A stretch of DNA of 64,000 bases from Gammaproteobacteria bacterium UBA2675. GTDB taxonomy: Bacteria; Pseudomonadota; Gammaproteobacteria; Pseudomonadales; Pseudohongiellaceae. The first letter of the stretch is position 1. The number at the start of each line of letters is the position of its first letter. The position numbers and the translations under genes are program-made. Positions 8,682-18,227 of this stretch are shown in pieces. Below the pieces are notes generated by a model, which was not told the DNA's origin, made no database searches, and saw nothing but the letters and a program-made list of their open reading frames with translations. Where the stretch lies: contig DEMH01000001.1 in assembly GCA_002354805.1 (NCBI GenBank), positions 30,161 through 94,160 of the forward strand, in the 5' to 3' direction.

Positions 8682-10385
8682 TCATACCGCCTGGGTTGCC
8701 TGGCCTGCCACAATATACCAGCCAACAAACATCGTGTTGATCAGAGCGCCGGGGACGTAGCTGCCAGTGTGCCGCCAGGCACAGGTAGAGATGGTCGATA
8801 TGATGACCAGCAATGGCACAAACTGGATCATGACGATGGTATTTAATGGTTCAGCCGGCGTAAGCAGCAGTCCACGCGTAAACAGGCTGATGTACTGAGC
8901 CAACAGAAAAATCGCAAAACCGCCTGCCAGCACCATGGCATTGCTCAGGTACTGCTGGCGAACCGTATCACTGGAGACCGAAAGACCGCCGTGCAGGGCC
9001 CTGCCGAGCAGCAGGAAGAACACCAGCAGCGGCGGCAGGTAAATCAGCATGTTCTGGAACTGATCCAGACTCAACAGCTTAAGCCCGACAAACCAGAACC
9101 GGAAATCGATCAGGAAGAAATAGTCCGCGAGCAGTAGCGCCAAATATCCCACTCCCACGACCGCCAATGCAAATCTTGCCGCAGCAAACCAGGACACTGA
9201 TTTAAAGCTGACCGCTTCCGCTTTGATCACCAGCCCAAGGGCGGTCGCCAGCAGCCCATTGAGTACAGCCCAGATAATGATCTGGTTGGTGATACTCTGG
9301 GGAAACCAGGAAGATGCTGGCAGCATTGAGGCAGCCATTGAGAATACCGGGTAGAACACAGCAACCGGGATAAATATGCTAAGGGCTGCCAATAACCACC
9401 ACTTCCCATTGCGCTGGGTCCAGGCCATATTGATGGGGGCACCACTCAAACCCGCAAAAGCCGGGAATTGGATGAACTGCTTGATCGCCCCGCACAGCAG
9501 CACCACAAAACCAACAAATGCCAGTAAAGTGCCTATTTCCTTAAAGAACCAGATCTGTCCGGTCACACCCGCAGTCTGGGCGCCCGACAAGGTCAGCGCA
9601 AACCAGTCCACCGTATGCCCAATGGAAGCATGTGACAGATGATTGCCAGGATGCGTGACTGGCGGATTGTGCAGGACCCGCGCGGTGCCTGCCGGTACGC
9701 TGCCATACACGCGTCCTTCCTGAATGGTGTCATCTACGCCAAACATGGCCTGCAGTTTTTCACTGTCTGCCACATCACTGCCGCGCGGCACCTCCCACAT
9801 CAGCGGCGCAAACTCATCAAACTGTGCAAAAACCACTGAGACATTGCGAGGCCACTCTGGAGTGCCAGGCAATGCACGCCCGCTGCCAGTACTGGAGCCC
9901 TGCAACACCATGGAGCGGTAGGCATCCGGCATGGCAGCCGCCGCCGCGAGCACTGTCCAGCCACCCATTGAGTGCCCTTCCAGTCCGATATTATCCGGAT
10001 CAACAATATCCAGTGAACGCAGATAACGCAGAGCGGCCGGCCCGCCAAAACCATTGGAGAATGCCGGTGCATCCGAGTATCCGTGGCCACTCTGATCCAG
10101 AGCCAGTACGACATAGCCACGGCGCGCCAGCTCAATGGCGAAACCGGACTGCACTTCACGCGAGTTGATATAACCATGAACAGCCAGAACACCAGGTGCC
10201 GGACTTTCTGCTGAAGCGTTAGCCGGGATATACAACAGGGCACTAAGTGTCTGGCCATTGTCTCCGGTGAACCTGATATCCTCGATACGTGTCCCACCGG
10301 ATGTCTGCACCCAATGGGCCAAGAGTGATCCGACCAATACCAGAACACACCCTGCGATCAGCGTGCGAGCTGCTGACTGTTTCAT
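8682..10385 (-). CDS. Alpha/beta hydrolase fused to a C-terminal polytopic membrane domain
   Basis: A 567-residue two-part protein. Residues about 7-25 form a membrane anchor. Residues about 35-265 are an alpha/beta-hydrolase domain with GVLAVHGY, the nucleophile elbow G137-H-S139-M-G-G and a late NHLSH that can supply the histidine. From about residue 280 to the end there are several hydrophobic segments, probably six or more helices. The hydrolase domain should face the periplasm if the first helix is a simple anchor. The start codon overlaps the stop of the upstream diguanylate cyclase gene (ATGA), so translation is probably coupled. The hydrolase resembles dienelactone-hydrolase-like esterases; no substrate can be assigned. 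Confidence 0.82.
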   Translation of the reverse strand: MKQSAARTLIAGCVLVLVGSLLAHWVQTSGGTRIEDIRFTGDNGQTLSALLYIPANASAESPAPGVLAVHGYINSREVQSGFAIELARRGYVVLALDQSGHGYSDAPAFSNGFGGPAALRYLRSLDIVDPDNIGLEGHSMGGWTVLAAAAAMPDAYRSMVLQGSSTGSGRALPGTPEWPRNVSVVFAQFDEFAPLMWEVPRGSDVADSEKLQAMFGVDDTIQEGRVYGSVPAGTARVLHNPPVTHPGNHLSHASIGHTVDWFALTLSGAQTAGVTGQIWFFKEIGTLLAFVGFVVLLCGAIKQFIQFPAFAGLSGAPINMAWTQRNGKWWLLAALSIFIPVAVFYPVFSMAASMLPASSWFPQSITNQIIIWAVLNGLLATALGLVIKAEAVSFKSVSWFAAARFALAVVGVGYLALLLADYFFLIDFRFWFVGLKLLSLDQFQNMLIYLPPLLVFFLLLGRALHGGLSVSSDTVRQQYLSNAMVLAGGFAIFLLAQYISLFTRGLLLTPAEPLNTIVMIQFVPLLVIISTISTCAWRHTGSYVPGALINTMFVGWYIVAGQATQAV

Positions 10386-11572
10386 CTTTGACTCTCCGTT
10401 TTCAAGTGGCTAAGGCTTGTCTGGGGTTTTGCTTTCTGACGGGCCTTGTCGCTGTACATACGCGAATCGGCTGCCCCCAGCAACGCATCCGCACCCGTAC
10501 CATCGACAGGACAGACTGCTGCCCCGATACTGACAACCACGTAGAACGTGCCACCCGGCACACGCAGCTCACTATTCAGCTTTTCTCGTAGTCGCTCGAT
10601 TAACTGGTTCAGCGACTCGCGCGATTCCAGCTGCCTGGCAATGACCAGAAACTCGTCACCGCCGTAGCGGCCTGCAAAGTCAGACGTCCGCACGGCATCG
10701 CGGAGCCTGCCAGTAAACTCCACCAGCAGTGAGTCGCCAGAACTGTGACCATAGCGGTCATTAACCATTTTGAAATCATTGACGTCTATCAGAATGGCGG
10801 CGAACTGTTCGCCACTGCGGTGCACTTCCAGCAGCGTCTGATTGAGTTTTTCGTCAATGCACCGCCGGTTTGGCAAACCTGTCAGCGCATCCTCACGTGC
10901 CAGTTGCATGACCTGCTGACGGGAGCGGAAGTAGCATGCAATACTCAGACCGAATATCCACGCCACATGGAAATTGGCACCTGCAAAGACATACCACTGC
11001 GTGGCAGTAGACTCAGGCCCCGTCATCACACTTTCATTACCCGTCACAGCCAGCATTAATCGCCAGCCAATCGTGATGCTCATGCACACACCCGCAAAGG
11101 CTGCCATTGAGTTGGCGGCCATTTCCTGACGGTCGCTGGTATGCCAAATAAATGCGATCGCTGATATCAATTGAAATGCCAGCGTGAAGCCGTCATGAAA
11201 CATATAGCGCAAACCCGGATCGAGCCTGAAAAACCAGGAGCCGGCAACAAAAATGGGGATCAATAACATCAGGTAGCGCCAGCGCCCGGGCGAGCCCAGG
11301 TTGCGGAAACGCAGCGTACCTTCCATAACCAGCAGATTGGCAGTCAGACTGGCAGTATTGCTGGTGAAGGGCCCCCAGCCATCCGACCAGCCGAGCAGGG
11401 CATTGAGCAATGTGAAGATGGCAGATGTGGTGTTGAGCAAGGTACCCAGCATCCAGAACACGACGCCCGGCATATCGCGATTGATACGCCAGATCAGGAA
11501 CATAACAAAGAACGAGGTTATGCCCAACGCCAGAAACATCAGCGCCAGTGTCGCAAGGTCAAGCTGGATCAT
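10382..11572 (-). CDS. Membrane-bound GGDEF diguanylate cyclase
   Basis: A 396-residue protein. Residues about 1-215 form a sensory part with roughly six to seven hydrophobic helices. Residues about 225-380 form a GGDEF domain starting at DALTGLPNRR. The active site G304-G-D-E-F308 is intact, and an RTSD inhibitory-site motif sits five residues before it, so product feedback inhibition is expected. It should make c-di-GMP from two GTP at the inner membrane. Its last four bases overlap the start of the membrane-fused alpha/beta hydrolase, an arrangement that suggests a shared transcript and perhaps a shared signal. The input signal is unknown. Confidence 0.93.
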   Translation of the reverse strand: MIQLDLATLALMFLALGITSFFVMFLIWRINRDMPGVVFWMLGTLLNTTSAIFTLLNALLGWSDGWGPFTSNTASLTANLLVMEGTLRFRNLGSPGRWRYLMLLIPIFVAGSWFFRLDPGLRYMFHDGFTLAFQLISAIAFIWHTSDRQEMAANSMAAFAGVCMSITIGWRLMLAVTGNESVMTGPESTATQWYVFAGANFHVAWIFGLSIACYFRSRQQVMQLAREDALTGLPNRRCIDEKLNQTLLEVHRSGEQFAAILIDVNDFKMVNDRYGHSSGDSLLVEFTGRLRDAVRTSDFAGRYGGDEFLVIARQLESRESLNQLIERLREKLNSELRVPGGTFYVVVSIGAAVCPVDGTGADALLGAADSRMYSDKARQKAKPQTSLSHLKTESQR

Positions 11573-11808
11573 AGGAAGATGCCAATCTCCGCAAGGCAGT
11601 TGCCCGAACCCCGTCTGCAGGCGCTGCCAGTTTTATTGTTCTCAAGCTGTAATTTCGGGTACATCAACTGACCGGCAGCCTGATTATTGATTGATGTTAG
11701 CAGAATTGCACCGCATCAGACAGCTGGCGATACCATCGATTACATTTATATTATGAGATCAATTCGCCACCAAAACGCCGTGACTTCGTGGACAATGTCA
11801 GTCGTTCT

Positions 11809-13041
11809 TCATTTTCCCAGTATTCCGGCTGCCGCCCGACCAGCCCGCAATCCACTGGCCATAGAAGCGGTCAGCAAATAACCACCTGTCGGGGCATCCC
11901 AGTCCAGCATTTCACCGGCACAGAACAGGCCTGGATACTCGTTTAGCATGAGATCCTGGTTCAGCGCAGCGCCATGTACCCCGCCTGCTGTGCTGATCGC
12001 CTCATCAAGTGGGCGCATACCTTTGACCCTCAGACTCAGTTGCTTGGCTGCCAGCGCCATAGTGACAACATCCTGTTCTGCACTGCCAGTCACAAGTTCC
12101 CGCAACAACGCGGATTTCACACCATCCAGGCCGAGGCGTTTACGCAGATAGTTGCTGCGTGACATCTTGCCCTGTGGTTTATTCAACTTTTGGCGAATCT
12201 GCACCGTCGACAGATCAGGTAACAGATCCAGTGTCAGCGTGGAAACTCCGGATTTCGCCAGACTCTCCCTTATCGAAGCCGACAGGGCATAAATCAATCC
12301 GCCTTCCATACCATGCGTGGTCACCACAGCTTCGCCTCGCCTGCAGCTCGTTTTGGACCCGGCCACGCCGAGTGTCACAGTTTTTAGCGGCCTTCCTGCG
12401 AAGTGTTCACTAAACCACGGCGACCAGGAAATTTCCACGCCGCCATTGCTTGGCATGAAATCGGTCACCGGAACATTGTGGGCGGAAAGCACATCACGCC
12501 AGCGCCCGTCAGAACCAAGTCGCGACCAGCTGGCACCACCCAGGGCCAGCACGCATACGCGGGCGCGAATCTGCACCTGACCCGTCGACGTCTCAAAGTC
12601 ATGAACCGTGCCATCAGCTGTTTGTCTCCAGCCGCACCAGCGGTGCCTGGTGCGAATTTCCACACCGGCACGCGCCAGTTGTCCCAGCCAGGCTCTAAGC
12701 AGTGGCGACGCCTTCATCTGGACGGGAAAGACGCGCCCGGAGCTGCCCACGAATGTGTCGATCCCCAGCTCTCGTGCCCACTCTGTCATTGACTGAGCAT
12801 CAAAGTCCTCCAGCCACAGAGTGACATCGGCCGAACCAGTGAAACGAGAGATAAACTCTGCTTTGGGTTCGGCATGGGTAAGGTTCAGACCGCCAACGCC
12901 AGCCCGAAGCAGTTTGCGCCCCACTGCCGGCATGGCGTCGCACAGCACCACTGAGTAACCAGCTTCGATTAGCTGCTGGGCAGCCATCAGACCGGCAGGA
13001 CCACCACCGACGACCAGAGCATCGGGCTTATTCTCAGGCAC
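11809..13041 (-). CDS. BaiN/HI0933-like FAD-dependent flavoprotein (oxidoreductase)
   Basis: A flavoprotein of about 410 residues. The N-terminal dinucleotide-binding motif is VVGGGPAGLMAAQQLIEAG, and the C-terminal flavin segment has GLFCAGEMLDWDAPTGGYLL. Both are hallmarks of the HI0933/YhiN/BaiN family of uncharacterised NAD(P)/FAD oxidoreductases. The frame is open back to an ATG at 13089, but that start would lie inside the upstream prolyl aminopeptidase gene by 38 bp. A GTG at 13041, 17 codons before the GGGPAG motif, avoids most of this and is taken as the start, without a strong ribosome site either way. It is probably co-transcribed with pip. Reaction unknown. Confidence 0.85.
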   Translation of the reverse strand: MPENKPDALVVGGGPAGLMAAQQLIEAGYSVVLCDAMPAVGRKLLRAGVGGLNLTHAEPKAEFISRFTGSADVTLWLEDFDAQSMTEWARELGIDTFVGSSGRVFPVQMKASPLLRAWLGQLARAGVEIRTRHRWCGWRQTADGTVHDFETSTGQVQIRARVCVLALGGASWSRLGSDGRWRDVLSAHNVPVTDFMPSNGGVEISWSPWFSEHFAGRPLKTVTLGVAGSKTSCRRGEAVVTTHGMEGGLIYALSASIRESLAKSGVSTLTLDLLPDLSTVQIRQKLNKPQGKMSRSNYLRKRLGLDGVKSALLRELVTGSAEQDVVTMALAAKQLSLRVKGMRPLDEAISTAGGVHGAALNQDLMLNEYPGLFCAGEMLDWDAPTGGYLLTASMASGLRAGRAAAGILGK

Positions 13042-13051
13042 GACTCTGTTT

Positions 13052-14005
13052 TCAGGCACGCGCTGCGGCCCAGCGATCGGTGTAGTCAATCAATACACCG
13101 CTAATACCAGGCTCTGACAGGGCATGACCGGCGTCAGCAACGATGTGCAATTCTGAGTTGGGCAGCGCCCGATGCAGATCCCAGGCATTCTCGACTGGAC
13201 AGATAACATCGTAGCGGCCATGCACTATCACTGTGGGTATATGCTGGATACTGGCAGCATGATTCAGCAGATAATTATCTTCGGTAAAGAAGCCTCTATT
13301 GATGAAATAATGGCATTCAATGCGTGCAAAGGCCTCGGCAAAACTGTCCTGACCAAATTTGGCGGCAGCGCCAGCATCAGGCAACAGCCGCAGGGTTGAG
13401 CCTTCCCAGCTTGACCAGGCTCTGGCTGCCTCACGGCGAACATTGGCATCGTCAGAGGTCAGACGCCGGTAATATGCCGTGACCATGTCATCGCGCTCAT
13501 CCACCGGGATTGGTGCCTGATATTGCTCCCAAAGGTCGGGAAACAGCCGCGAGCACCCCTCCTGGTAAAACCACTCAATCTCTTTTTTGCGAAGCAGAAA
13601 AATGCCACGCAAGAACAGCTCCGTACAACGCTCCGCATGGGTAACGGCATAAGCCAGTGACAGGGTGGAGCCCCAGGAGCCGCCAAAAACTGCCCATTGA
13701 TCGATTCCCAAATGGACCCGCAGACGCTCCATATCGGCAACCAGGTCCCAGGTTGTATTCTCCCGAAGTTCAGCAAACGGCGTGCTGCGCCCACAGCCAC
13801 GCTGATCAAAGAGTACCACTCGCCATTTCTCAGGGTTGAAATAGCGTCGATAATCAGCGTTGATCCCGCCACCCGGACCTCCATGCAGAAACACCAAAGG
13901 CTTGCCTTCCGGGTTGCCGACCTGCTCGTAGTAAAGCGTGTGCAACGGCGACACGCGAAGCGTGCCAGTTTCATACGGCTCGATGGGCGGATAGAGTAGG
14001 TTCAT
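13052..14005 (-). CDS. pip: Prolyl aminopeptidase (proline iminopeptidase)
   Basis: A 317-residue alpha/beta-fold serine peptidase of family S33. The oxyanion region HGGPGGG (41-47), the segment VVLFDQRGCGRS and the nucleophile elbow G108-G-S110-W-G-S are diagnostic. The C-terminus carries HGRYDVICP and DAGHALSEP with the probable Asp and His. It releases N-terminal proline from cytoplasmic peptides. An ATG three codons upstream (14014) is in frame, but the AAGG Shine-Dalgarno fits the ATG at 14005 better. The downstream flavoprotein follows almost directly. Confidence 0.94.
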   Translation of the reverse strand: MNLLYPPIEPYETGTLRVSPLHTLYYEQVGNPEGKPLVFLHGGPGGGINADYRRYFNPEKWRVVLFDQRGCGRSTPFAELRENTTWDLVADMERLRVHLGIDQWAVFGGSWGSTLSLAYAVTHAERCTELFLRGIFLLRKKEIEWFYQEGCSRLFPDLWEQYQAPIPVDERDDMVTAYYRRLTSDDANVRREAARAWSSWEGSTLRLLPDAGAAAKFGQDSFAEAFARIECHYFINRGFFTEDNYLLNHAASIQHIPTVIVHGRYDVICPVENAWDLHRALPNSELHIVADAGHALSEPGISGVLIDYTDRWAAARA

Positions 14006-14134
14006 TGTCGGCATACCTTATCTGTAATTATGAGTATTCAGCGGCTTGCTGAGTATTGTATGCTACCATCACTTACACATGGACTGCTGCTGAACTGATC
14101 AGCGAATACGCAGTCAGCTCAAGCACGACGCGCG

Positions 14135-15283
14135 ATGCCAAAACAAAAAATAGCCTCATTGAGCCATTATATCGACCTGCTGCTGGATGCTGTCTGCCTG
14201 GTCGACGGTGACGGTTTTTTTGTTGATGTCAGCGCTGGCTGCGAACGCGTATTTGGTTATACGCGGGACGAATTGATCGGGCGTAACATTCGCGAGCTCA
14301 TTCACCCGGATGACCTGCAGTCTACCATGGCGACCGCCGAGCGCGTTCGACAGGGGCATGCCGTTTCTTACTTCGAGAATCGCTACCTGCACAAAGACGG
14401 CAGCGTGGCACATATCATGTGGTCAGCCCGCTGGACGGAGCAGGAAAAACTGCGAGTTGCTGTCGCCCGTAACGTTACTCAGCGCAAGCATGCGGACGCA
14501 AAACAACATGCCATGTATGCAATATCCGAGGCAGTCCATGCTGCCGACAGTCTTGAGCAACTGACCGCAAACATCAGTCATGCGGTATCCAGTGTAATGC
14601 CCGGTTTGAAGCTGAGCATTGATACTCAGGGCGAAACCACCGAACTGTATAGCCCGACAGTCGACTGCACCCATGCCGGACCTCTCGACGCCAACAACCA
14701 GGCCTTGTTCGAATTCATCAATACCCAGATAGCCATCGCTGTCGAACGCCACCAGTTACTTGAAAAACTGAAATACCTGGCACTTTATGACGACTTGACG
14801 GGCCTGCCCAATCGCAGCCTGTTCAATGACAGACTGGCATCTGCCCTCAAACGCAAACAACGCAGCGGGGGGACATTGACGATCCTGTATATCGACCTGG
14901 ACGGTTTCAAGGCAGTCAACGACACCTGGGGGCATGAAGCCGGTGATCGGGTCCTGAAGCAGGTGGCAGTCCGACTGCAGGACAGCGTTCGCAGCGTGGA
15001 TACAGTCGCCCGCCTTGCCGGTGACGAGTTTGTGATCCTGCTGGAGGGCGACGGACCCGCGCATTCACCCTGGGTGGTTGCCGAAAAGATCGTCTGCAAT
15101 GTCGAACAACCTATATACATTGCAGAAGCAGAACTGCGTGTGCTGCCCAGTATTGGACTGGCGAGTTACCCGACGGATGCACTGGATGCCACAGCCCTGT
15201 TGAGGCATGCTGATCATGCCATGTACAAGGCCAAGAAAACACGCGACCAGTATGTCCATCCGCCGGCCCCCGTCTGGAACTGA
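14135..15283 (+). CDS. PAS-GGDEF diguanylate cyclase
   Basis: A 382-residue soluble protein. Residues about 10-120 are a PAS/PAC domain (GCERVFGYTRDELIGRNIRELIHPDD, shown here only as landmarks, and a WSARWTEQEKLRVAVARNVTQRK-like PAC end). Residues about 210-375 are a GGDEF domain beginning YDDLTGLPNRSLF. The active-site motif is A295-G-D-E-F, an accepted active variant, and RSVD precedes it as inhibitory site. No membrane segment is seen, so it likely senses a cytoplasmic or redox signal through the PAS domain and makes c-di-GMP. It is convergent, 7 bp apart, with an EAL phosphodiesterase gene, the opposing activity. Confidence 0.92.
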   Translation: MPKQKIASLSHYIDLLLDAVCLVDGDGFFVDVSAGCERVFGYTRDELIGRNIRELIHPDDLQSTMATAERVRQGHAVSYFENRYLHKDGSVAHIMWSARWTEQEKLRVAVARNVTQRKHADAKQHAMYAISEAVHAADSLEQLTANISHAVSSVMPGLKLSIDTQGETTELYSPTVDCTHAGPLDANNQALFEFINTQIAIAVERHQLLEKLKYLALYDDLTGLPNRSLFNDRLASALKRKQRSGGTLTILYIDLDGFKAVNDTWGHEAGDRVLKQVAVRLQDSVRSVDTVARLAGDEFVILLEGDGPAHSPWVVAEKIVCNVEQPIYIAEAELRVLPSIGLASYPTDALDATALLRHADHAMYKAKKTRDQYVHPPAPVWN

Positions 15284-15290
15284 GTTTTTT

Positions 15291-16844
15291 CTAACACGTA
15301 GCCTTGAAGATATCAGCCGGTAGTGATTTGCTGTACAGCCAGCCCTGGGCGTAGCGGACCCCTCTTTCCCGCAGATAGGCAGCCTGCTTCTCCGTCTCGA
15401 CCCCTTCTGCAACAACATCTAGCTGCAGCGTGTTGGCCATCTCAATCAAATGCAGGACGACGCGGCTGGTAGCTGCTTCCTTGTCAATTGCCTCAACAAA
15501 CAGCCTGTCGATTTTCAGGCTGTCAAAAGGCATGGTTTCCAGGTAGGACAGACTGCTGTAGCCAGTGCCAAAATCGTCAATCGCGATACGAATACCCTGC
15601 TCGCGCATGGCTGCCAGCGCAACACGGGCTTTTTCAGGTTCGACCAGCATGCGTTCGGTAAGCTCAACAGTCAGCTGGCCTGGTCGTAAATTAAAGCGCC
15701 TGATCACGGACAACAGATGTTCTGATGTTGCAGGGAGCAGAATATCGCTGGCAGACAGATTGATACTTAAGGACATGGGTGGGTTGTCGCGCAGAAACCC
15801 ACCCATGTCCTGCGCCGCCAGCTCCACAACCCGGCTTGTGATCAGATTGATAAGACCACTTTCCTCTGCCACCGGGATAAATATGTCCGGCTCTACCAGT
15901 TTGCCATCGCGCGTTCGCCATCTCAGAAGCGCCTCGGCTCCAAGCCATTCGCTGGTCTGCAGATCTACAATCGGCTGGTATTCAAGGAAAAACTCGTCGC
16001 GGCGCAGGCCCAAACGTATCTGCGTCGCCATCGACACCTGTTGCCGTGCCGCATACAGAAACGCCAGTGTCAGCACACCGGCCGCCAGCAGCGAAAATGG
16101 CAGCCAGCGCAGACTGATTTCGCGAACGCGTTCATCCAGATGAAACAATGGTTCAGCGGCCAGAGACCCGGTTTGACCGACCTGTTCAGACAGTAACACA
16201 GCTACAATATAACCACCGTCTACAAACGTGGCTTCCTGTTCATCGCCCAGACGCTCAATCCAGTCGGGATTGGCGTCACCAACGGAGGTTCGTATTTCAC
16301 CATCAAGCGGGTTGAAAGTAGCAAAAACTGCGCCTTGAATATCTGTTGCAATATCCACCGCCTGGTTGCGGTGAGCCATCGCCACGAACCCGTCCCGGGC
16401 AATTGAGATATACGGCGTATCGTCCGGCAGAGGCATGGGTGAGCTCAGGCGTAGCGCTGTCCCAGTGGCAGTAATCGAATCCGGCTGACCCAGATTCATG
16501 GGTGGTTCGTGCAAGCCAAGTGATGAACACGGCATGAAATTGCCATCGACTACACCTGCAGCTTTCATGAATTCGCCGCGAAGGGCCAGCTGCCGCATTA
16601 GCTGCAGCATATCAGCTGAGCAGGGATCTGCAGCGCCCTCAGCGATGAGCATATCAATGGCTTCCTGCATTTGCTCTACAGCGCGATCAGAGCGCTGTAC
16701 GACGACCTCGGCATAATCCCGGACCCGCTCCATTTCTATCTGCAGTCCCTGCTGACGCGCCAGATAAAGCGAAACCAGTGGCGGCCCGAGAGCCGTCATC
16801 AGCACAATCGTTGCTGTTACGAGGGTAAATCGGATACTGCGCAT
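15291..16844 (-). CDS. CSS-motif EAL-domain c-di-GMP phosphodiesterase
   Basis: A protein of about 517 residues in the usual layout of CSS-EAL enzymes. An N-terminal membrane helix is followed by a periplasmic domain with the paired cysteines DPCSAD and FMPCSS. A second membrane helix follows at about residues 230-250, and then a C-terminal EAL domain. The EAL domain has GAEALLRW, INLSASDIL, TERMLVE, IDDFGTGYSSLSYL and VAEGVETE, so it should be catalytically competent in degrading c-di-GMP to pGpG. CSS domains are known to respond to periplasmic redox state through the cysteine pair. In-frame starts exist at 16910 and 16883, but an AGGGA site favours the ATG at 16844. Confidence 0.92.
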   Translation of the reverse strand: MRSIRFTLVTATIVLMTALGPPLVSLYLARQQGLQIEMERVRDYAEVVVQRSDRAVEQMQEAIDMLIAEGAADPCSADMLQLMRQLALRGEFMKAAGVVDGNFMPCSSLGLHEPPMNLGQPDSITATGTALRLSSPMPLPDDTPYISIARDGFVAMAHRNQAVDIATDIQGAVFATFNPLDGEIRTSVGDANPDWIERLGDEQEATFVDGGYIVAVLLSEQVGQTGSLAAEPLFHLDERVREISLRWLPFSLLAAGVLTLAFLYAARQQVSMATQIRLGLRRDEFFLEYQPIVDLQTSEWLGAEALLRWRTRDGKLVEPDIFIPVAEESGLINLITSRVVELAAQDMGGFLRDNPPMSLSINLSASDILLPATSEHLLSVIRRFNLRPGQLTVELTERMLVEPEKARVALAAMREQGIRIAIDDFGTGYSSLSYLETMPFDSLKIDRLFVEAIDKEAATSRVVLHLIEMANTLQLDVVAEGVETEKQAAYLRERGVRYAQGWLYSKSLPADIFKATC

Positions 16845-17024
16845 GCTGATCCCTGCATGTCTTGTTATGAACTGTTGACTCATACTATGGCAGTAAAGGC
16901 TGCTTGTCACTAGCTACAAGGTCACGTATCACTTTCAGGAATACAAACCCCATCAAACCGTTGTCAGCAATGATATTAGTTGTTAAATTCAGATCGATAA
17001 CCACAAATCAAAGCGGTGAGTATT

Positions 17025-17540
17025 ATGTTTGACAGAAACAAGGATAAAACCAACGAAAGAACGGAAGCCCCTGCTTCACCCGCAGCGCCAGCCGAAACCA
17101 GTAACACTGGCGCCAGCTATCGCAGCGCACCTGCTGCCTCCCCCTCATCGGCTTCCGGCAAGGCTGCCGTGCTGGGCGCGACCATCAAGGTTAAAGGAGA
17201 CATCAGCGGCGACGAGAATCTGCTGATCGAAGGCCAGGTGGATGGTTCCGTAATGCTGGCCAATCACGAGTTGACCATCGGCAAAACCGGCCGACTGAAT
17301 GCTGACCTCACCGCCAAGACCATACGAATCGATGGCGAAGTGAATGGCGACATCACTGGCAAGGACAAAGTGGTAGTCAGCAGCACGAGTCATATTAAAG
17401 GCAATATCGTCACGCCAAAGATGACGCTGGAAGAAGGAGCCCGCTTCAAGGGAACCATCGATATCGATCCCAGCCACGCCAACAGCAACACCAGTGCGGC
17501 GTCTCTGAAATCCTCAAGCACTTCGGACAAGCCTGCCTGA
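17025..17540 (+). CDS. Bactofilin (polymer-forming cytoskeletal protein)
   Basis: A 171-residue protein. Residues about 1-45 are a low-complexity Ala/Pro/Ser-rich tail. The core at about 48-145 consists of the regular short beta repeats of bactofilins (IKGDISGDENLLIEG, DGSV, LTIGKTGRL, DGEVNGDI and similar). The C-terminal tail is Ser/Asn-rich. Bactofilins self-assemble without nucleotides into filaments that place cell-wall or polarity factors at the membrane. A GTG at 17016 is in frame, but GGTGAG at good spacing supports the ATG at 17025. The next gene starts two bases after the stop, so they are very likely translated together. Confidence 0.93.
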   Translation: MFDRNKDKTNERTEAPASPAAPAETSNTGASYRSAPAASPSSASGKAAVLGATIKVKGDISGDENLLIEGQVDGSVMLANHELTIGKTGRLNADLTAKTIRIDGEVNGDITGKDKVVVSSTSHIKGNIVTPKMTLEEGARFKGTIDIDPSHANSNTSAASLKSSSTSDKPA

Positions 17541-17542
17541 TC

Positions 17543-18208
17543 GTGAACCTGGCCGAGCAACTCAACAGCGGACAGCCGGAAACGCTGCCGTCGCGACTGA
17601 TGCCCGACATACTGGAGCGCCTGCAGTCTGTACCCAGACTGATGGTGCTGGACGTCGGGCTGGGCGTGCATGAAACGGTGGCTTTTTTTGGCGATCGCAG
17701 ATGCCGGCTGCATTTTGCGGGCATACACGATGCACTGCACAGCCCGCCGCGAGTTGAACATCAGCGTCAACCCGGCCAGCTGGTCGACAAACAGGCCGAA
17801 GAAGCTGCCAGCTACGAGGCATGGCGACAGCATTTTGCGCAATCAATGAACTACCCGCCAGACACCCGCTTTGATGTCTGTCTGTTCTGGGACCTGTTCA
17901 ATTACCTTGACGATATTGCCATCAAGGCCTTTGCCGATGTGCTGTCGCCCTACCTCTCGGATCAGACCATGGCACATGCCTATCTGCTTCTCAAAGCGGA
18001 TAACGGGTTTAGCAGCCGCGAATACGGCATCAAGTCTGCCGGGGAAATAGCAATTCGAGCTGGCGCTCACAACAGCCTGGACTATTTTCCAAGGCCACAG
18101 GCTCGTGTCACCAGCATGATTTCTGACTTCTCAGTCAATCACAGCGTGCTGCGCCGTGATGGACTGTTGGAAGTATCACTGCGCAGCAAGACAGGGACAG
18201 CGCGCTAA
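17543..18208 (+). CDS. Conserved protein with methyltransferase-like fold, coupled to bactofilin
   Basis: A 221-residue protein beginning at a GTG two bases after the bactofilin stop. It contains LMVLDVGLGVHETVAFF, where a Rossmann-type SAM-binding loop would be, though the usual GxGxG is reduced to DVGLG. Farther on, FDVCLFWDLFNYLDD resembles the acidic strand 4 region of class I methyltransferases. The second half (SREYGIKSAGEIAIRAG) is not recognised. I infer a degenerate or divergent SAM-dependent methyltransferase-like fold. There is no signal peptide or membrane segment. Tight spacing suggests a role linked to the bactofilin, for example modifying a partner, but this is inference only. 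Confidence 0.6.
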   Translation: MNLAEQLNSGQPETLPSRLMPDILERLQSVPRLMVLDVGLGVHETVAFFGDRRCRLHFAGIHDALHSPPRVEHQRQPGQLVDKQAEEAASYEAWRQHFAQSMNYPPDTRFDVCLFWDLFNYLDDIAIKAFADVLSPYLSDQTMAHAYLLLKADNGFSSREYGIKSAGEIAIRAGAHNSLDYFPRPQARVTSMISDFSVNHSVLRRDGLLEVSLRSKTGTAR

Positions 18209-18227
18209 GCGCCATCTGACGAGCTGA

